A stretch of DNA of 64,000 nt from Schistosoma haematobium (GCF_000699445.3 NC_067197.1:31603809-31667808); one strand, 5' to 3'. Shown: positions 1 to 11,189, counted from the stretch's first letter. The notes: a model not told the origin generated them from the sequence alone. A program made the numbers and translations.

Positions 1-73
1 ATTACAACGCATATTGTAAATTTGTTCACTACTAAAATATACAACAAGGAACTTACTAAATTATATTATGCAA

Positions 74-408
74 ATCAGAAATCTGGTTAACGTCTTTTTA
101 GCGAGTTGGTTTTCTACGAGATTCCAGCGGAGGAAGCAATCAGGAAGAAACGTTGGAAGTGAATAGGACACACATTGAGGAAAGCACCCATTTACATCAC
201 AAGGTAAGCCCTCACATGGAATCCTCAGGGTCAAAGGAGAAGAAGAAGACCAATGAACACATTACATCAAGAAATGGAGACAGACACGGGAGGAATGAAC
301 AACAACTGGATAGAACTAGAAAGGTAATCCTAAGACAAAGTGGGTTAGAGAATGCTGGTCAGCGGCCTATGCTCCATTGGGAGTAACAGGCATAAGTAAG
401 TAAGTAAG
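74..408 (+). mobile_element. RTE retrotransposon 3' fragment with inverted 5' piece
   Basis: Positions about 81-121 are the reverse complement of the 5' end of the RTE element seen at 11810. From 122 on, the sequence is the direct-strand 3' end of the same element (C-terminal coding region, then the GTAAGTAAG tail). TATGCAA occurs at 67-73 and again at 409-415, so the whole unit is probably one insertion with a 7-bp target duplication. This is the signature of 5' inversion (twin priming) during target-primed reverse transcription. The reading frame is broken. Confidence 0.75.
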
Positions 409-519
409 TATGCAACTAAGTTAATAAGTAAGTAAATCAGAATTCATAATACTATGTTTGATAACATTGTACGGCAATATTATATTAAATATGAAATATA
501 AATTATTAATCACAAGTTT

Positions 520-1314
520 TGTGATGTGCGCTACTTTTATCCACATAAGTAGTATATAACGATTTATTTATTTATTTTTAACACATAGGTACAAGGAGGC
601 ACCAAATACATATGCGCCATACAAATCCCATTCGATATGTGTGAAGGCTGTGATACTGCCCGGATGCCCAAACCGAAGCAGGTGGTTATCTTAGGGGGCC
701 ACTACCCGAGCCTTCGACCTGAAGGTCTGATCCACAAGGCAGTAGAGCATCGTAAGGAGATGCATTCCCATGGAAGCCGGTGACCAACAATTGGTTCATA
801 CGCCATTTGTTCCCGCAGGATACTGGAGCCCATGTGCACCATTGGTTTGGAATCCGGTTAAAGCGCCGGACATTCGCTTTTCGTCCTCTCATTTTCGTAA
901 ACAACACCCCCGCCACGAGAAGGCAGTGAGTAGGACTTCCCTGACAGAGGCTATATACGCGTGGTCATGTGAGAGCATTTCGAGAGGGAGAGCGGACTCT
1001 CCCCACTCTCGGCCGTACCAGGGCATTTAGGGGCAGTATATAACGATAGTCAAGAATAGAATGTATTTCAGTAGAAGATCGAGAAGGAAAGAATGGGAAC
1101 GGAAAGCAATTGATACAAAAATCCAGGAACAATAAAATCTGAGACGATGGATTGATATTTGCAAACGAAAACGTCAAGTTTGAGACAATGGATTGATATT
1201 TTGCAAATGAAATATTTACTGTATTATTCTCGGATTTTAGTGAGATGTTTTGTAATTTCATGTTCAAAGCACATTTGATTATCTCCACTCGTGTTTTTGT
1301 TCACTACAGTTTTA
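520..1314 (-). mobile_element. Small palindrome-ended element (family P), split by a retroposon
   Basis: A 260-285 bp repeat with related copies near 9980, 25455, 36935, 41165 and 60575. One end carries a hairpin of the type CTACTTAT..ACATAAGTAG (here 532-556). The other end reads as the complement of a GTAGTGAACG..GGGTGGGG motif. This copy is interrupted at 564-1034 by a separate retroposon. It has no coding capacity, and I cannot assign a class. Confidence 0.55.
564..1034 (-). mobile_element. Retroposon (family Q) with 13-bp target duplication
   Basis: The insert starts with a (TTTA)n run, which on the minus strand is an A-rich (TAAA)n tail. It is flanked by exact copies of AGTATATAACGAT at 551-563 and 1035-1047. 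A second, 541-bp copy lies at 18979-19519. It is therefore a minus-strand non-LTR retroposon or SINE-like element. No long reading frame is present. The autonomous parent is unknown. Confidence 0.75.
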
Positions 1315-1822
1315 CATACTGATCTAATGGTTATTAAACATTCTAAATATACCCATATTGTATAAGTTGTATATTTATTCAAAATAAATGGATCATTTTA
1401 TAACCAAACAAAACTAATGAAGGTCAATCTAACAATGAATATTTTGTTTTCTTTCTTCAATAATAATAATAATAATATGGTACAAATATATTGAATGTTC
1501 CACGACTAAACTAATCCAGCTCAGAGAATAAAACTCCATCAACATTGAATGTAAACTATTTGATGTAAATAATTTATCAACAAACATCAATTGTTTTTAA
1601 TATTTATTAAATTTTTTTAAAAATTTTTCTATTATGGACAATCATGAGAAGTACAATGATGGTAAAGAAATTTTTAAAAAAATAAATAAATAAATAGTAT
1701 TAAACTATAAATATAATCCCAATAATGATTGAGGATAGATAAGAAGTTATTTAATAAGAAATAAACTATAAAGTTATTTACATTTGCTATCACCAATAAT
1801 AACAGTAATAATAGTAATTGTA

Positions 1823-1853
<31 letters not shown>

Positions 1854-2041
1854 TTATTATTATTATTATTATTATTATTGGGTGATATGATATAAATAGT
1901 TTACTTTCCACTTTAATTAGAATACAATAAATAAATTGTTAAAGGAGATGAGTATATTTCTTTAAAATCTTATGTTCATAGACATTTCATCATTTGTTTA
2001 TCAAGATTCTTCATTGGAAATCTAGTAATTCAACACAAAAT
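1315..2041. other. AT-rich non-coding stretch upstream of the membrane protein gene
   Basis: It holds only short AAT-type microsatellites and AT-rich sequence. The promoter and 5' leader of the gene starting at 2042 should lie here, but I see no convincing element. Confidence 0.4.
1826..1880. repeat. AAT/ATT microsatellite palindrome
   Basis: About nine AAT units run directly into about nine ATT units, making a near-perfect self-complementary hairpin about 160 bp upstream of the start codon at 2042. Confidence 0.9.
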
Positions 2042-2581
2042 ATGTTCAAATACGTTTGTTTGTTCGTTTCATATTCATTATTGTGGAGTATTCAATGTCG
2101 ACATGAAGATTTCAGTTCTTTTACTAATACTAATACTACTACTGATATTAATACTAATACTACTACATCAACAAGTGTTGCTGATAACAGATCGATTCAA
2201 ATTAAAGGAATTCTTCCAGGTGTTGGTTTGCTTATTGGGATTTTAGTTATTCTTATATTACTTATAAAGTGTTGTAGGCCTGATAAATTAACTAATAGTA
2301 TGAGTCGAAGTAAAATATCATTTTCACATCATGATGAAACTAAAATTTGGTCGACAAATTTAGAAAATGAAACTACTCGAGAGTACGGTGATTTACAAAA
2401 TGACAATGATGAATATGATTGTAATGAGAATACCATTGCAAATAGTTCTACGTATATAATGCAGTCAATTGACGATGATACGTCATCATTGGACTTAGAA
2501 ACACAAGAGATGAATGAAAACAAGTGGTGTACTATGTCAAACAATGTTACATCATTGACAATGGAGAAAAAGCAAACTTAG
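2042..2581 (+). CDS. Type I single-pass membrane protein, Asn/Thr-rich ectodomain, unknown function
   Basis: I do not recognise the family. The 179-residue open frame has a clear layout. Residues 1-19 are a hydrophobic signal peptide ending WSIQC. Next comes a short ectodomain of about 40 residues made largely of Asn and Thr (TNTNTTTDINTNTTT), encoded by a degenerate ACTAAT-type microsatellite and offering several N-glycosylation sequons. One membrane segment follows (about residues 60-82, GLLIGILVILILLIKCC). The cytoplasmic tail is about 95 residues, acidic, with three tyrosines in acidic or Ser-rich settings (REYGDL, DEYDC, SSTYIM). The ATG at 2042 is preferred because the frame upstream has only a TTG start and the signal peptide begins here. 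No intron is needed. A possible AATAAA lies near 3040. It could be a schistosome-specific surface protein. A terminal exon of a larger gene is less likely given the signal peptide. Confidence 0.65.
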   Translation: MFKYVCLFVSYSLLWSIQCRHEDFSSFTNTNTTTDINTNTTTSTSVADNRSIQIKGILPGVGLLIGILVILILLIKCCRPDKLTNSMSRSKISFSHHDETKIWSTNLENETTREYGDLQNDNDEYDCNENTIANSSTYIMQSIDDDTSSLDLETQEMNENKWCTMSNNVTSLTMEKKQT

Positions 2582-2599
2582 AACCAGTGTTTATACATA

Positions 2600-3880
2600 A
2601 ATCATTTCAAATCTAATATATTTTTAATAACTGACAAACAAATCAACCGTAACGAAATAAGACAGAGATAGAAATGAAAAATGATAAGATCAAACGACTT
2701 AACTGGTTATATATTTCATTTGTTTATACAATCATTGACCCTGATATATTTATATATACGAATTTCAATAATTTTTCAAGTTTAACCGGATTTTTCAAAA
2801 TATAACATCAGCTAGCAAGAATTGATAACTATGAGATATTTCTTCAGAGAAGACATTAACATTATAATCACTATCTAGTAAATGAGAACATTATGCTTTT
2901 TGAAAACATTTTAAAAATGAACTCAAATGGCATTGATTATTACACATATATTTTCACTTTAAATAATTTTACATCATAATGTAAATAGTCAGATCATAAT
3001 TACCCCGACCCATTGTTAACAGAAAGGAGTGAACTGAGAAATAAATAACAACAAAAAAAACAATAATAAAAAATAAATTAATCATTTGAAAGCGTGAAAG
3101 AAATAACTTGATGTTTATATTTTCATTTAAATAACAATCTTATGTAATGGCTTTAACAATGATTATTAGTAGTATAATTAGACCGTTGATTTCAGGCAGA
3201 GTAGTGAAATAACGTGTTTAAAGTTAGTTGCTTATCATTCGTCTAATGTAGTTATTTGAATTTTACTCTTGAATATCGTGTTCATAATAAACAAACAGTG
3301 ATATCGATCAACAGCATTTAGCCACATTTAGTGTTATCTACAGAAATAGTTATGAGTTAGTAAGAAGATAACTAGGTGAACTAGTCAACCAGGTAGACAA
3401 TAACAAATGACTGTGTAAACATAAATATAAGGAATTAATTAAAGTAATCAAAATTTTGTAAGAAGATATATAAGTTAGCAGATGCTCAGGGTAACGAGAA
3501 AGGCGTACAGATTTATGATAAACACGAAGATTAGGTATTTTGTGTATATTACTTTGTCTTTTATTTTATAAGAAACTACCAATCTTAAGGCATATGGTGT
3601 GTCTGACGTGATTCGAATAATACCCTTACAATCCGCATTAGCGTTAATTCTCATTTCTCTGTCACCTAAGTATATGTATGCCAGGTTAATTTTGAAGTTT
3701 ATCTTCTGGAGTTGGATTTACTATCGCTTAGCTGAAAAATTAAGAATAAAGCCTCTTTGCGTTTAATATTTTTTAAAAACATTCAGTATATGTTGTGTCA
3801 CGATTTTTCTTACTACATTACTCTTATATGTATAAAAATGATTAGAAGATACTGATCGTTTAGGATTGTTAATATTAATG
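2600..3880. other. AT-rich stretch, no gene seen
   Basis: It contains the putative 3' UTR of the preceding gene. A short motif near 3341-3400 is shared with 19815-19875 and suggests an old repeat. No coding exon is supported on either strand. Confidence 0.35.
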
Positions 3881-3881
3881 A

Positions 3882-4875
3882 CTTACATACTTACTTACTT
3901 ACGCCTACTGTCCCTCGTGGAGAAGCATAAGCCTCCCACCAGCACCTTCCAACAAACTTTGTCCTGGGCAAACCTTTTCAGTTCTTTCCAGTTGCTATTT
4001 ATTCTTTTCACGTCTGTTTCCAATTCTAGACGTTATGTGTTATTTGACCTTTCTCTATTCCGTTTCCCTTCAGGATTCCATGTTAGGGCTTGACTCGTGA
4101 TATAGGTTGGTGATTTGCGTAATGCATGTCCCATCTATTTCTATCATCTTTTCCTAATTTTCTCTTCAGCTGGAAGCTGGTTTGTTCTCTCTCGCAGTAG
4201 ACTGCTGCTGATGTCATCCGGTTAACAGATATTGAGTATCTTGCGTAGACAACTATTTATAAATACTTGAACCTTCCTGATGATGGTTGTGGTAGTTCTC
4301 CTCATATCAGCTCCATGCAGTAGAACTGTATTGACGTTCGTATTGAGGATTGTGAGTTGATATTGGTTGGTAGACAGTTGTTTTGAGTTTAATATGCTCA
4401 TCAATTGTAGGAATAAGGCCCCTGCTTTCACACTCCTCGCCTTTACGTCTGTATCCGATCCTCCTTATTCACCAATCATGCTGTTCAGGTACGTGGACGA
4501 GTCCACCTCTTCCAAAGATTCTCAATCAAGTGTAATTGGGTCGGTATTTTCTGTGTTGTATTTGATGATCTTGATTATTTCTTTGTGTATGTTGAGGCCT
4601 ACTGATGTGGAGGCTTCTGCTTCACTAGTTGTCTTCATATGGATTTGTTCGTGTGTATGGGATAGAACGACCAGGTTATTTGAGAAGTCCAAATCTTCTG
4701 ATTTATTCCGGACTGTTCATTGTATCCCGCGTTTTCCTCCAGATGTAGAGATCTTCATAATGCAGTCGACCACCAGAAGAAAGAAGAAGAGGAAGGGAGA
4801 GAATAGGCAGAATTTTCCGACTCTGTTCCTTACTCGGAATGCATCTGTCAACTGTCCCTCACGCACCTGGAGATA
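3882..4875 (-). mobile_element. RTE-clade retrotransposon 3' fragment (divergent subfamily)
   Basis: On the minus strand this gives a degenerate C-terminal half of an RTE reverse transcriptase, from the conserved SPFLF region through the ISTSG/VDSTYL-type thumb to the C-terminal WNP..RPKNT block and the GTAAG tail at 3882-3905. It is 5' truncated and has frameshifts. It is closest to the fragments at 35040 and 54836, and differs from the 11810 copy. Confidence 0.8.
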
Positions 4876-4889
4876 TGCTCCATGTTAAT

Positions 4890-5270
4890 ATACATTCAAT
4901 AATAGAAAATTTATAATTTCAGCTATTTACCAACTCACTATATTGCATCTATCTTACTTTGCATAATGTTGTGGCATTGGTTTGTTCTATAATATGGATT
5001 GTTTTATTCAAACATCTTTCCATCATCTTCTCACACTGAAATCAAAAATAAAATAGTCAAATAACTTCTAAAACAAATTAAACATTTTACAAAAGTAATG
5101 AATATACCTTTGGAAATAATTGTCATAATGCCATAAAGTTAATAGACATTTTCAGAACTTAAACGTTTATAAATTAAACTTTTAGTAACGCCTCGAACAC
5201 GTAATTAAAAGATCACTTTTATGGGAAACTTTATGTAAAAAGGATTCTTATATATATTGGATTATAGCTC
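4890..5270. other. Nothing recognised
   Basis: AT-rich single-copy-looking sequence. No supported exon, RNA gene or repeat. Confidence 0.3.
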
Positions 5271-5274
5271 TAAT

Positions 5275-5769
5275 TGTTATGATCTGATCTATACGACATC
5301 ATGAAATACGATTGCCTATTTAGATACGCTGACTTATACGATCAAACTAATGACGCATACACTGTACGAGCAGCCCAGAGTTCTGATTGGTCCTTTGTCC
5401 GTCTTACTCTGTCTATTTAGTCCAGAACGTCAATCTTGACCTCCAAGATACGAACCATATATTTTGAAAATACTTGGTTTATATACAAGCAAATCAGACT
5501 ACATCACACCATAAAGCAGAGAATAACATTTGTACAAGTTCAAGCCGAAAAGTGGCTGTGACTGTGAGAGACTGTGACTAATGGATTGAGAATAGTAAAT
5601 CATATAATAATAGCCATTAGGTCGAATAAAAGCCTATAATGAAAGGAATATGAATGTACATATAATACAGTCATTTAATAATAGTCATAAAATAGGAATA
5701 TGAGTTTAATATTAGCCCGTACGTAATTTCTAACGTTTACCATTCATTTATCCTCGTCCGGATATAATA
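5275..5769 (-). mobile_element. Solo LTR, divergent subfamily
   Basis: Read on the minus strand, this has the organisation of the plus-strand LTRs at 16405 and 27533: repeated CACAGTC motifs, a TGTATATAAACC TATA-like box, a GTTCTGGAC motif and a TATAA(C)A end. The left edge is TGTTATGATC. The flanks CTAAT and CTTAT could be a 5-bp target duplication with one mismatch. No internal retrotransposon region is next to it. Confidence 0.65.
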
Positions 5770-5774
5770 CTTAT

Positions 5775-6820
5775 ACATACTCATGCTAAAACATATCTTT
5801 CTATTTCTCAGTAGTTCAAATCAATTTTTATAGGTTGAACTAGGAAAAGAAGTTAATAATGAAATTTCTAACTTGATTCACTTATCAAATTTAATCCAGT
5901 TATAATATCGGTCCTATTTTAACGAATTCTGTTTACATTGAAATATATGAATTCTCAAAGTATGATCGTTGTGCTTTTGTGTGTTATGACCCTGATAATG
6001 TCCAGAAGTGTTATCCTGATTCTATCTTCACATCATCCCTGTAAAAATGATCTTTAGGTGATTAAAAAACAGTTTACTGAAAACAAATACATTAACCTAT
6101 TTCGTATAAGCTAACAAAAGAAAAAAAACATAGATTATAAACATAAGTGAAGATTGTTTATATATATGTATCAGTGGGAAAGGTTTCCGTTGAATGATGC
6201 CATATGACTTAATGAATGGACAAGAATGGCAAATTATAATCCTGACTATGCCTTTGAAAGTGTTCCAGGGGTTACCCATGGATTGATATTAAGTGATACC
6301 TTGTCTTGTGTTTGTCAGTAGTGTGTAGTAAGTTTTAATAATTATCCGTTTATATTGTTATATTTTTGATTTAGATATTTTCCCGTGTTCAACTTTTTTT
6401 ATATATTGCCTCACGGTACTTTGTTAGAACTCACCTCAATTACCGCTTTCAGTTATTACCATCCAGCTCAACTTAAGACTCAGTTTATATATTGTACTCA
6501 AGCCTACACTTGCACTAATTCTTCTAACGTAAATGTTTTAGGTCACAGGACATCTCTATGATCTGTAACTATGTGACAACCAACAATAACACTAGGAACT
6601 ACATCAAACAGAATGAAGATTTTTACAAGAATATTGACTATCAACATAATGATTACAAAGATAATTGTAATAGAACTCATAACCGAGTACTTATACTTAA
6701 GGAAGCCAGTTTTACAAATTGCTTGGCTTATTCAAACTTAACCTTTCATACAACTTTGCAGTTTAGTCCATCGGCTTTCATAGTTACCTCACTGGTTCAC
6801 CAGTTAGTCAGTACATTATG
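5775..6820. other. No confident gene; 3' flank of the minus-strand saposin gene D
   Basis: AT-rich sequence. A plus-strand open frame at 6558-6878 has no family features and overlaps the better supported minus-strand terminal exon of gene D. Confidence 0.3.
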
Positions 6821-6822
6821 GA

Positions 6823-7804
6823 TTATATTAAAATCATTGATTTACACTTATATGAGTCCTGTTTGTAAGAAAATGTAAATGATATCTGGCTTATATCTTG
6901 TCTTATTGCGAAGTACTCAGAAAACCCCTGTATCACGATATATCAATTGAAATCTTCCAAATTTTTAAACTTATTATTGTAATATGGTATTATCTGCAAT
7001 TCTGAATTGTAAGTTAGTCGATACTCCATTAAAATAAAATATACAGAAGTTCTACAGTAAGTATTTGGATTTTTAAGTAGAAATTCCATACACTGATTTT
7101 GTACAGCAGCTTCACAAATAGCATGTTGAAATCTGTAATCTACTCTCAGACAATGTTTTTTTGGCGTCAGTGACAAATTTTGAAACTTATGATAAATTCC
7201 TAATGCCTAATAGGAATATTCGCAGTTTACACTAGAATGCTGGGTGTATAGAATTCTCAAGCTGTATTAGCTAAACATTATCGACAATAACGACATGTCA
7301 TTAATTAAATATCTCTATCCAGCTGAACACTGACCAATTACTATGAAAAATCATTTTCCAGGATCTGTCATAGTTACAGACATATTAATAGCAACATCTG
7401 TTGAGTTGTTATTTCCTATGTTCTCTAATTCACATTTTAGCGAAACGAATTGATCCACTTGTTGTTAAATGTTGATAGTGTTACAGTCGGTGTGTTAAAT
7501 TGGTAGATAATTAAAACTAAGTGTAAAATCATTTGCATGACAACTGAATAAATACAACAACAAAATTTAGTTTACCTGATGTCTGAAAAATAAATAAAAT
7601 GCACAAGTTGATTTAATATATTTTTCAATCTGTTCATCCAATGAAGTTGAGTTTAAATATGTTTGCCATTTGGTAATATATTGTATACACATAGAACAAG
7701 CTAAGTAAGAGAGTGAAAGATTTTGATTGATCGGAAATTGGCTTACTGGAATTGTCGTTTGAATGGTAATTAACCGATTCTTCTATGTTCGACATATCCA
7801 CATC
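6823..7804 (-). CDS. Saposin-like (SapB) gene D, partial model
   Basis: This is a secreted lipid/membrane-interacting SapB protein by family. Minus-strand exons are 7747-7804 (58 nt, ends phase 1), 7576-7700 (125 nt), an uncertain one at 7045-7092, and terminal 6823-6858. The 125-nt exon starts with Cys1-S-M-Cys2, has 30 residues between Cys1 and Cys3 (..KSTC), then nine residues to a GTAAAC donor. Its length and phase match the gene B exon at 57501. The intron between the first two exons is only 46 nt, and its phase joins them as ..DNS-T-CSMC. The terminal exon follows a strong acceptor and reads DSYKC, placing Cys6 at codon five as in the sister genes. The middle exon (Cys4-M-E-F..N-T-Y-Cys5) is short (16 codons, not 26) with a weak acceptor, so this copy may be decayed or mis-modelled there. 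An in-frame hydrophobic extension (7805-7834) may be the end of the signal peptide. The first exon was not found. Confidence 0.62.
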
Positions 7805-7834
7805 CTGAAACATGTAAATTTGTAAAATAAATAA

Positions 7835-8780
7835 CTGTGAAGAGAGAGACCCTGGGCTTGTTATATGTCAAGTTAAGTAATAAATATTGAAATAATCATA
7901 GTCAAAAGTAGATCATTTATTTTATTCATGTTTAGAATGAAAACTAGTTATTTAGCAATCATCATGACATCCTAATGCAGAAGATGACGTTTAACATTTG
8001 CGACCAAAATATTTTGATAGAAGTATTGTGTAATATACACCTGAATCGAGCTTCGATTCATTTAGATGTTCAAAACAATTTCAACAATTGTTTTCTTAAT
8101 CATAACAAGTGGTCGTGAATCGTGCTATTATCATTACCGACTTATACATATCGTCAATCCTTGCATATACTTATCAACTTAACTAGCGTCAATAAATAAC
8201 AGAATTAAATAAGTCAAATATCAGAACGAAGTTTTGAATACATACATTTCATACAATGGTTGATCCAGACAAACGACCAGAGAAATGAAGTGAAGAGAAG
8301 AGAGCAGAACCTAAATGTTTCTGTACGACAAAATAAAACTATTATCTAGTTCCGAACCCTATATGGAAATAGATCTTACAAGTACATAGATAAAAGAAAG
8401 TCCGCTGATATATTAAACAGCTTTGATTATTTTTGAGATATTTCTCTACTTCAATACGATAAGTCTGATTAATTATTACAAGTAATAACCGACGATTTAT
8501 ATTTGTTTGTAATATGTGTTTCACTGATACTAGTCAAAATCTTTATGTTTATCTAAATATAATATTTTGAAAATTTAATAATATATTTGTTTATTCGAAC
8601 AAAAGTGAAATGATTATCAAAGAATCATTACAAACTATTATTTACTACTTTGTATTCATATAACTATTCATAGAAAACCCTACTTATTTTAAAATACAAG
8701 ACACTTAAGTCTCATAGGGGAAAATCTAACAATGAAGATGCTTGAATGGGTTTCGATTATTAGTTTTTAACGCTTATATA
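7835..8780. other. Upstream flank of gene D, no exon assigned
   Basis: The missing signal-peptide exon of gene D should lie here or further upstream. A short minus-strand run starting with ATG near 7900 encodes a hydrophobic octapeptide but lacks a GT donor. Nothing else is supported. Confidence 0.3.
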
Positions 8781-9180
8781 TTTCACTGATTGAAATCATG
8801 AGTCAATTGAAGCTAGACCACCATGGGAAACCTGGAAGCACTGGACGGCCGTTTCGTCCTAGCGTGGGACTCCTCAGCAGTGCACATCCACGACCCCATA
8901 CATTGCGAGATTCGAACCCAGGACCTATCAGTCTCGCGCCAGGCGCTTAACCAACTAGACCACTGAGCAGCCATCCAACGGTGTTAATGTCTAACTTCAA
9001 CTAATGCACGAAGTTGCGCCACCGTACACTATTGTCTTCAGTGAGTTGATATCTCACAACAGACCCGGTTGAACTCCACTTGTAACGGCTTCTCAATAGA
9101 ACCCCAGGAGCATCTCCTGAAGTCAGTCACTAGTGAGCAGATGATTATTATCAGAAGGGGTTTTGTGGAGATTTTAGAAA
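8781..9180 (-). mobile_element. tRNA-like SINE with hammerhead motif (family T), near full length
   Basis: Read on the minus strand, it carries a tRNA-like region with a pol III A box (TGGTCTAGTTGG, 8951-8962) and B box (GGTTCGAATC, 8909-8918), then a hammerhead module, then the CTTCCAGGTTTTCC..GACTCATGATTTCA 3' end. More than fifteen related copies occur in the window. This one is the most complete. There is no protein coding. Confidence 0.8.
8838..8883 (-). ncRNA. Hammerhead ribozyme motif in family T SINE
   Basis: On the minus strand: stem I GCACTG/CAGTGC (6 bp), core CTGAGGAG (consensus CUGANGA), stem II GTCC..GGAC, core GAAAC, a minimal stem III ACGGCCGT, and a GTC cleavage triplet. All catalytic core positions are intact. 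The very short stem III is like that of hammerheads known from other retroelements, which often work as dimers. Activity is inferred only. Confidence 0.72.
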
Positions 9181-9256
9181 TTTCACTGATTGAAATCATT
9201 AGTCAATTGAAGCTAGACCACGATGGAAAACCTGGAAGCCACTATACGGCCGTTTA
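9181..9256 (-). mobile_element. Truncated family T SINE abutting the previous copy
   Basis: It repeats the TTTCACTGATTGAAATCAT..AAGCTAGACCACGATGG 3' part of the SINE directly after the full copy, in the same orientation, and breaks off inside the hammerhead at the CGGCCGTTT stem III. It may be a remnant of a tandem dimer. Confidence 0.65.
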
Positions 9257-9979
9257 TTATCTCTATTTCATTGAAATAAATCCGATTCCCAATAAATGAC
9301 TAAAAAAATCTAGAGTAATGAGGATTGAAATAAGGATAATATAATGCATATTGTATATATGTAGTAGCTGTTATCAAAAAGGTTTACCTTGACAGTGTAG
9401 GATAAGGTAACTCCAACTTGAAAAAATAAGAAGCAAAACAGTAATTAATCATTATTAAACTTTAAAATATGCATAATCATACTTATCATAGTGATTATAA
9501 CATAGATAAAGTATTTCATGATGCTACAGAATAGTTTCTACTATTTTGCATTAAATATAACTGACATTTATATTAATACGGAACCTTTCTTGTTACATTA
9601 TTCAATGTTATTATACACAATATAGTTTGAAGTTCAGTTTCATTCACTTCTATATCAGGTAATGTATTTTGTTATGTAATAAGTTGTTTATTATTTTTAT
9701 ATACTAATCTGTTTAAAGTTAATTCAAGTGTTTCGTAGGCAGATAAAAACGAAAGGTGTAATTCACTAAAAATATTTTGTTAAAACGTTTTTTAAATAAA
9801 AATGTGACGCGTTTTCTACCTGATCCGATCACAGCTTATCTGATCAAATTTCTATGAAGAAAATTTTTGATGAATTTTAAAATGATCACATAACAATCAT
9901 GTTTCTTTCATTCGAGAATGATGAACAATAAGGGCCAATATATGAATGTATAACAATTATTCACTATGTTAATGGTATT
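9257..9979. other. Nothing recognised
   Basis: AT-rich sequence with no supported exon or repeat family. Confidence 0.3.
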
Positions 9980-10245
9980 GTAGTGAATGAAAACATATTG
10001 GGGGGGGGGACAACCAAAAGTACTACATTACAGAATCTCTTAGTAAAACCTGAAAACAATACAGTAATACTTCATTTGCGAAATATTCACCAATTGTCTC
10101 AGACTTCACTGTTCTTTAGTTTCGACATCAATCATTCCCTGTTCTCATTCTATTTCCTTCTATCTTCTTAATCTTCTGCCATGAGGCATTCCACTTTTGA
10201 TGGTGTTATATACTACTTATATCTATCGACATAAGTAGCACACAC
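9980..10245 (+). mobile_element. Family P palindrome-ended element
   Basis: It starts GTAGTGAATGAAAACA, has a poly-G run at 9999-10008, and ends in the hairpin TACTACTTATATC..GACATAAGTAG. It is homologous to the copies at 25455 (same orientation) and at 520, 36935 and 60575 (opposite orientation). Non-coding. Confidence 0.6.
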
Positions 10246-10261
10246 AGCAGTATCAGGTTCT

Positions 10262-10490
10262 TTAATAATTGAATTCATGAGTCAATTGAAGCTAGACTAT
10301 CATAGAATAACTGAAACAAATGGACGGCCGTTTCATTCTAGTATGGAACTCCTCAACAGTGCGCATCCACGATCCCGCCTAGCAAGATTTGAACCCAGGA
10401 CCTGCCAGTCTCGCGCGTGAACGCTTAACGATTAAACCACTTAGTCAGCATTCAACGGTGTTAATATCTAACCTCAGCCAATCACTTTCA
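10262..10490 (-). mobile_element. Family T SINE, diverged
   Basis: The minus-strand SINE is recognisable by the GACGGCCGTTTC hammerhead stem III, the GATTTGAACCCAGG tRNA-like B-box region and the AACGGTGTTAAT head. The hammerhead has substitutions in stem II. Confidence 0.7.
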
Positions 10491-11189
10491 TCATTAATGA
10501 AATAACCAACTTGATTTTATAAGATCATTATGCAAATGGTTAAAGTTCAAACATATAAAATGTCAGAAAATTCTCAACACAACAATTCTCAATATATCTT
10601 GAATCACTGATTCATAGTATTTCCTGGTTATCATTGTGAAGATGATAGTTGCAATCACAATCGAGCAAAAAGAAGACACTTATGTTGTCATTATGGTTAA
10701 TTTTGAAGAAAACGTCCGGACTGAACTATGTTGAAACAAAAAGCAAGAGATGAACTTGGAGAAACATCTATATTAATATCACTTAAACTGAGAGATGTTG
10801 AATCAACCAAATAACTCCGTAGATCAGCTCACTGTTTGTCAAAAGCATCTTTATAGTAAGAAATGGGTCAGAGAAACGACCCGCATATTGGTAAATATTC
10901 AAAGATATATTCTTTAAATGATCGAGATTTGATGGTAATCCCATGAACTATTGGAGTTTCATACGGAATTTCGAAGACTGTTTCTGTGAAAACGTTAGAT
11001 ACCGAACTAGGTTAAGCTATTTGATTCAGTATTGGGACGGTGAAGTCTAGGCCACTATTGTTCATTGTTGTTTGCTCGTACCAGAAGATGGCTATCGTAA
11101 AGCGTTTGGTCAGAAGCACATCTGACCCAGATAATTTAAGAATATCGTCTCTTGAGATGCAGAGTAGTGGGCTAACGCTGAATCCTACA
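10491..11189. other. Unassigned sequence before an RTE tail
   Basis: No supported exon. The part from about 10640 has somewhat higher GC and could be an unknown repeat body belonging to the tail at 11190-11266. Confidence 0.3.

Noticed and set aside
6558..6878. 106-codon plus-strand open frame.
   Set aside because: No family features. It overlaps the minus-strand terminal exon of gene D, which has independent support.
8895..8965. Possible functional tRNA gene (A and B boxes well formed).
   Set aside because: The tRNA-like part is fused to SINE sequence in many copies, and no full cloverleaf with acceptor stem is formed.
10205..10245. Short palindrome considered as a CRISPR-like or terminator hairpin.
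   Set aside because: It is the end hairpin of a dispersed element. Repeats are not arrayed, and the genome is eukaryotic.
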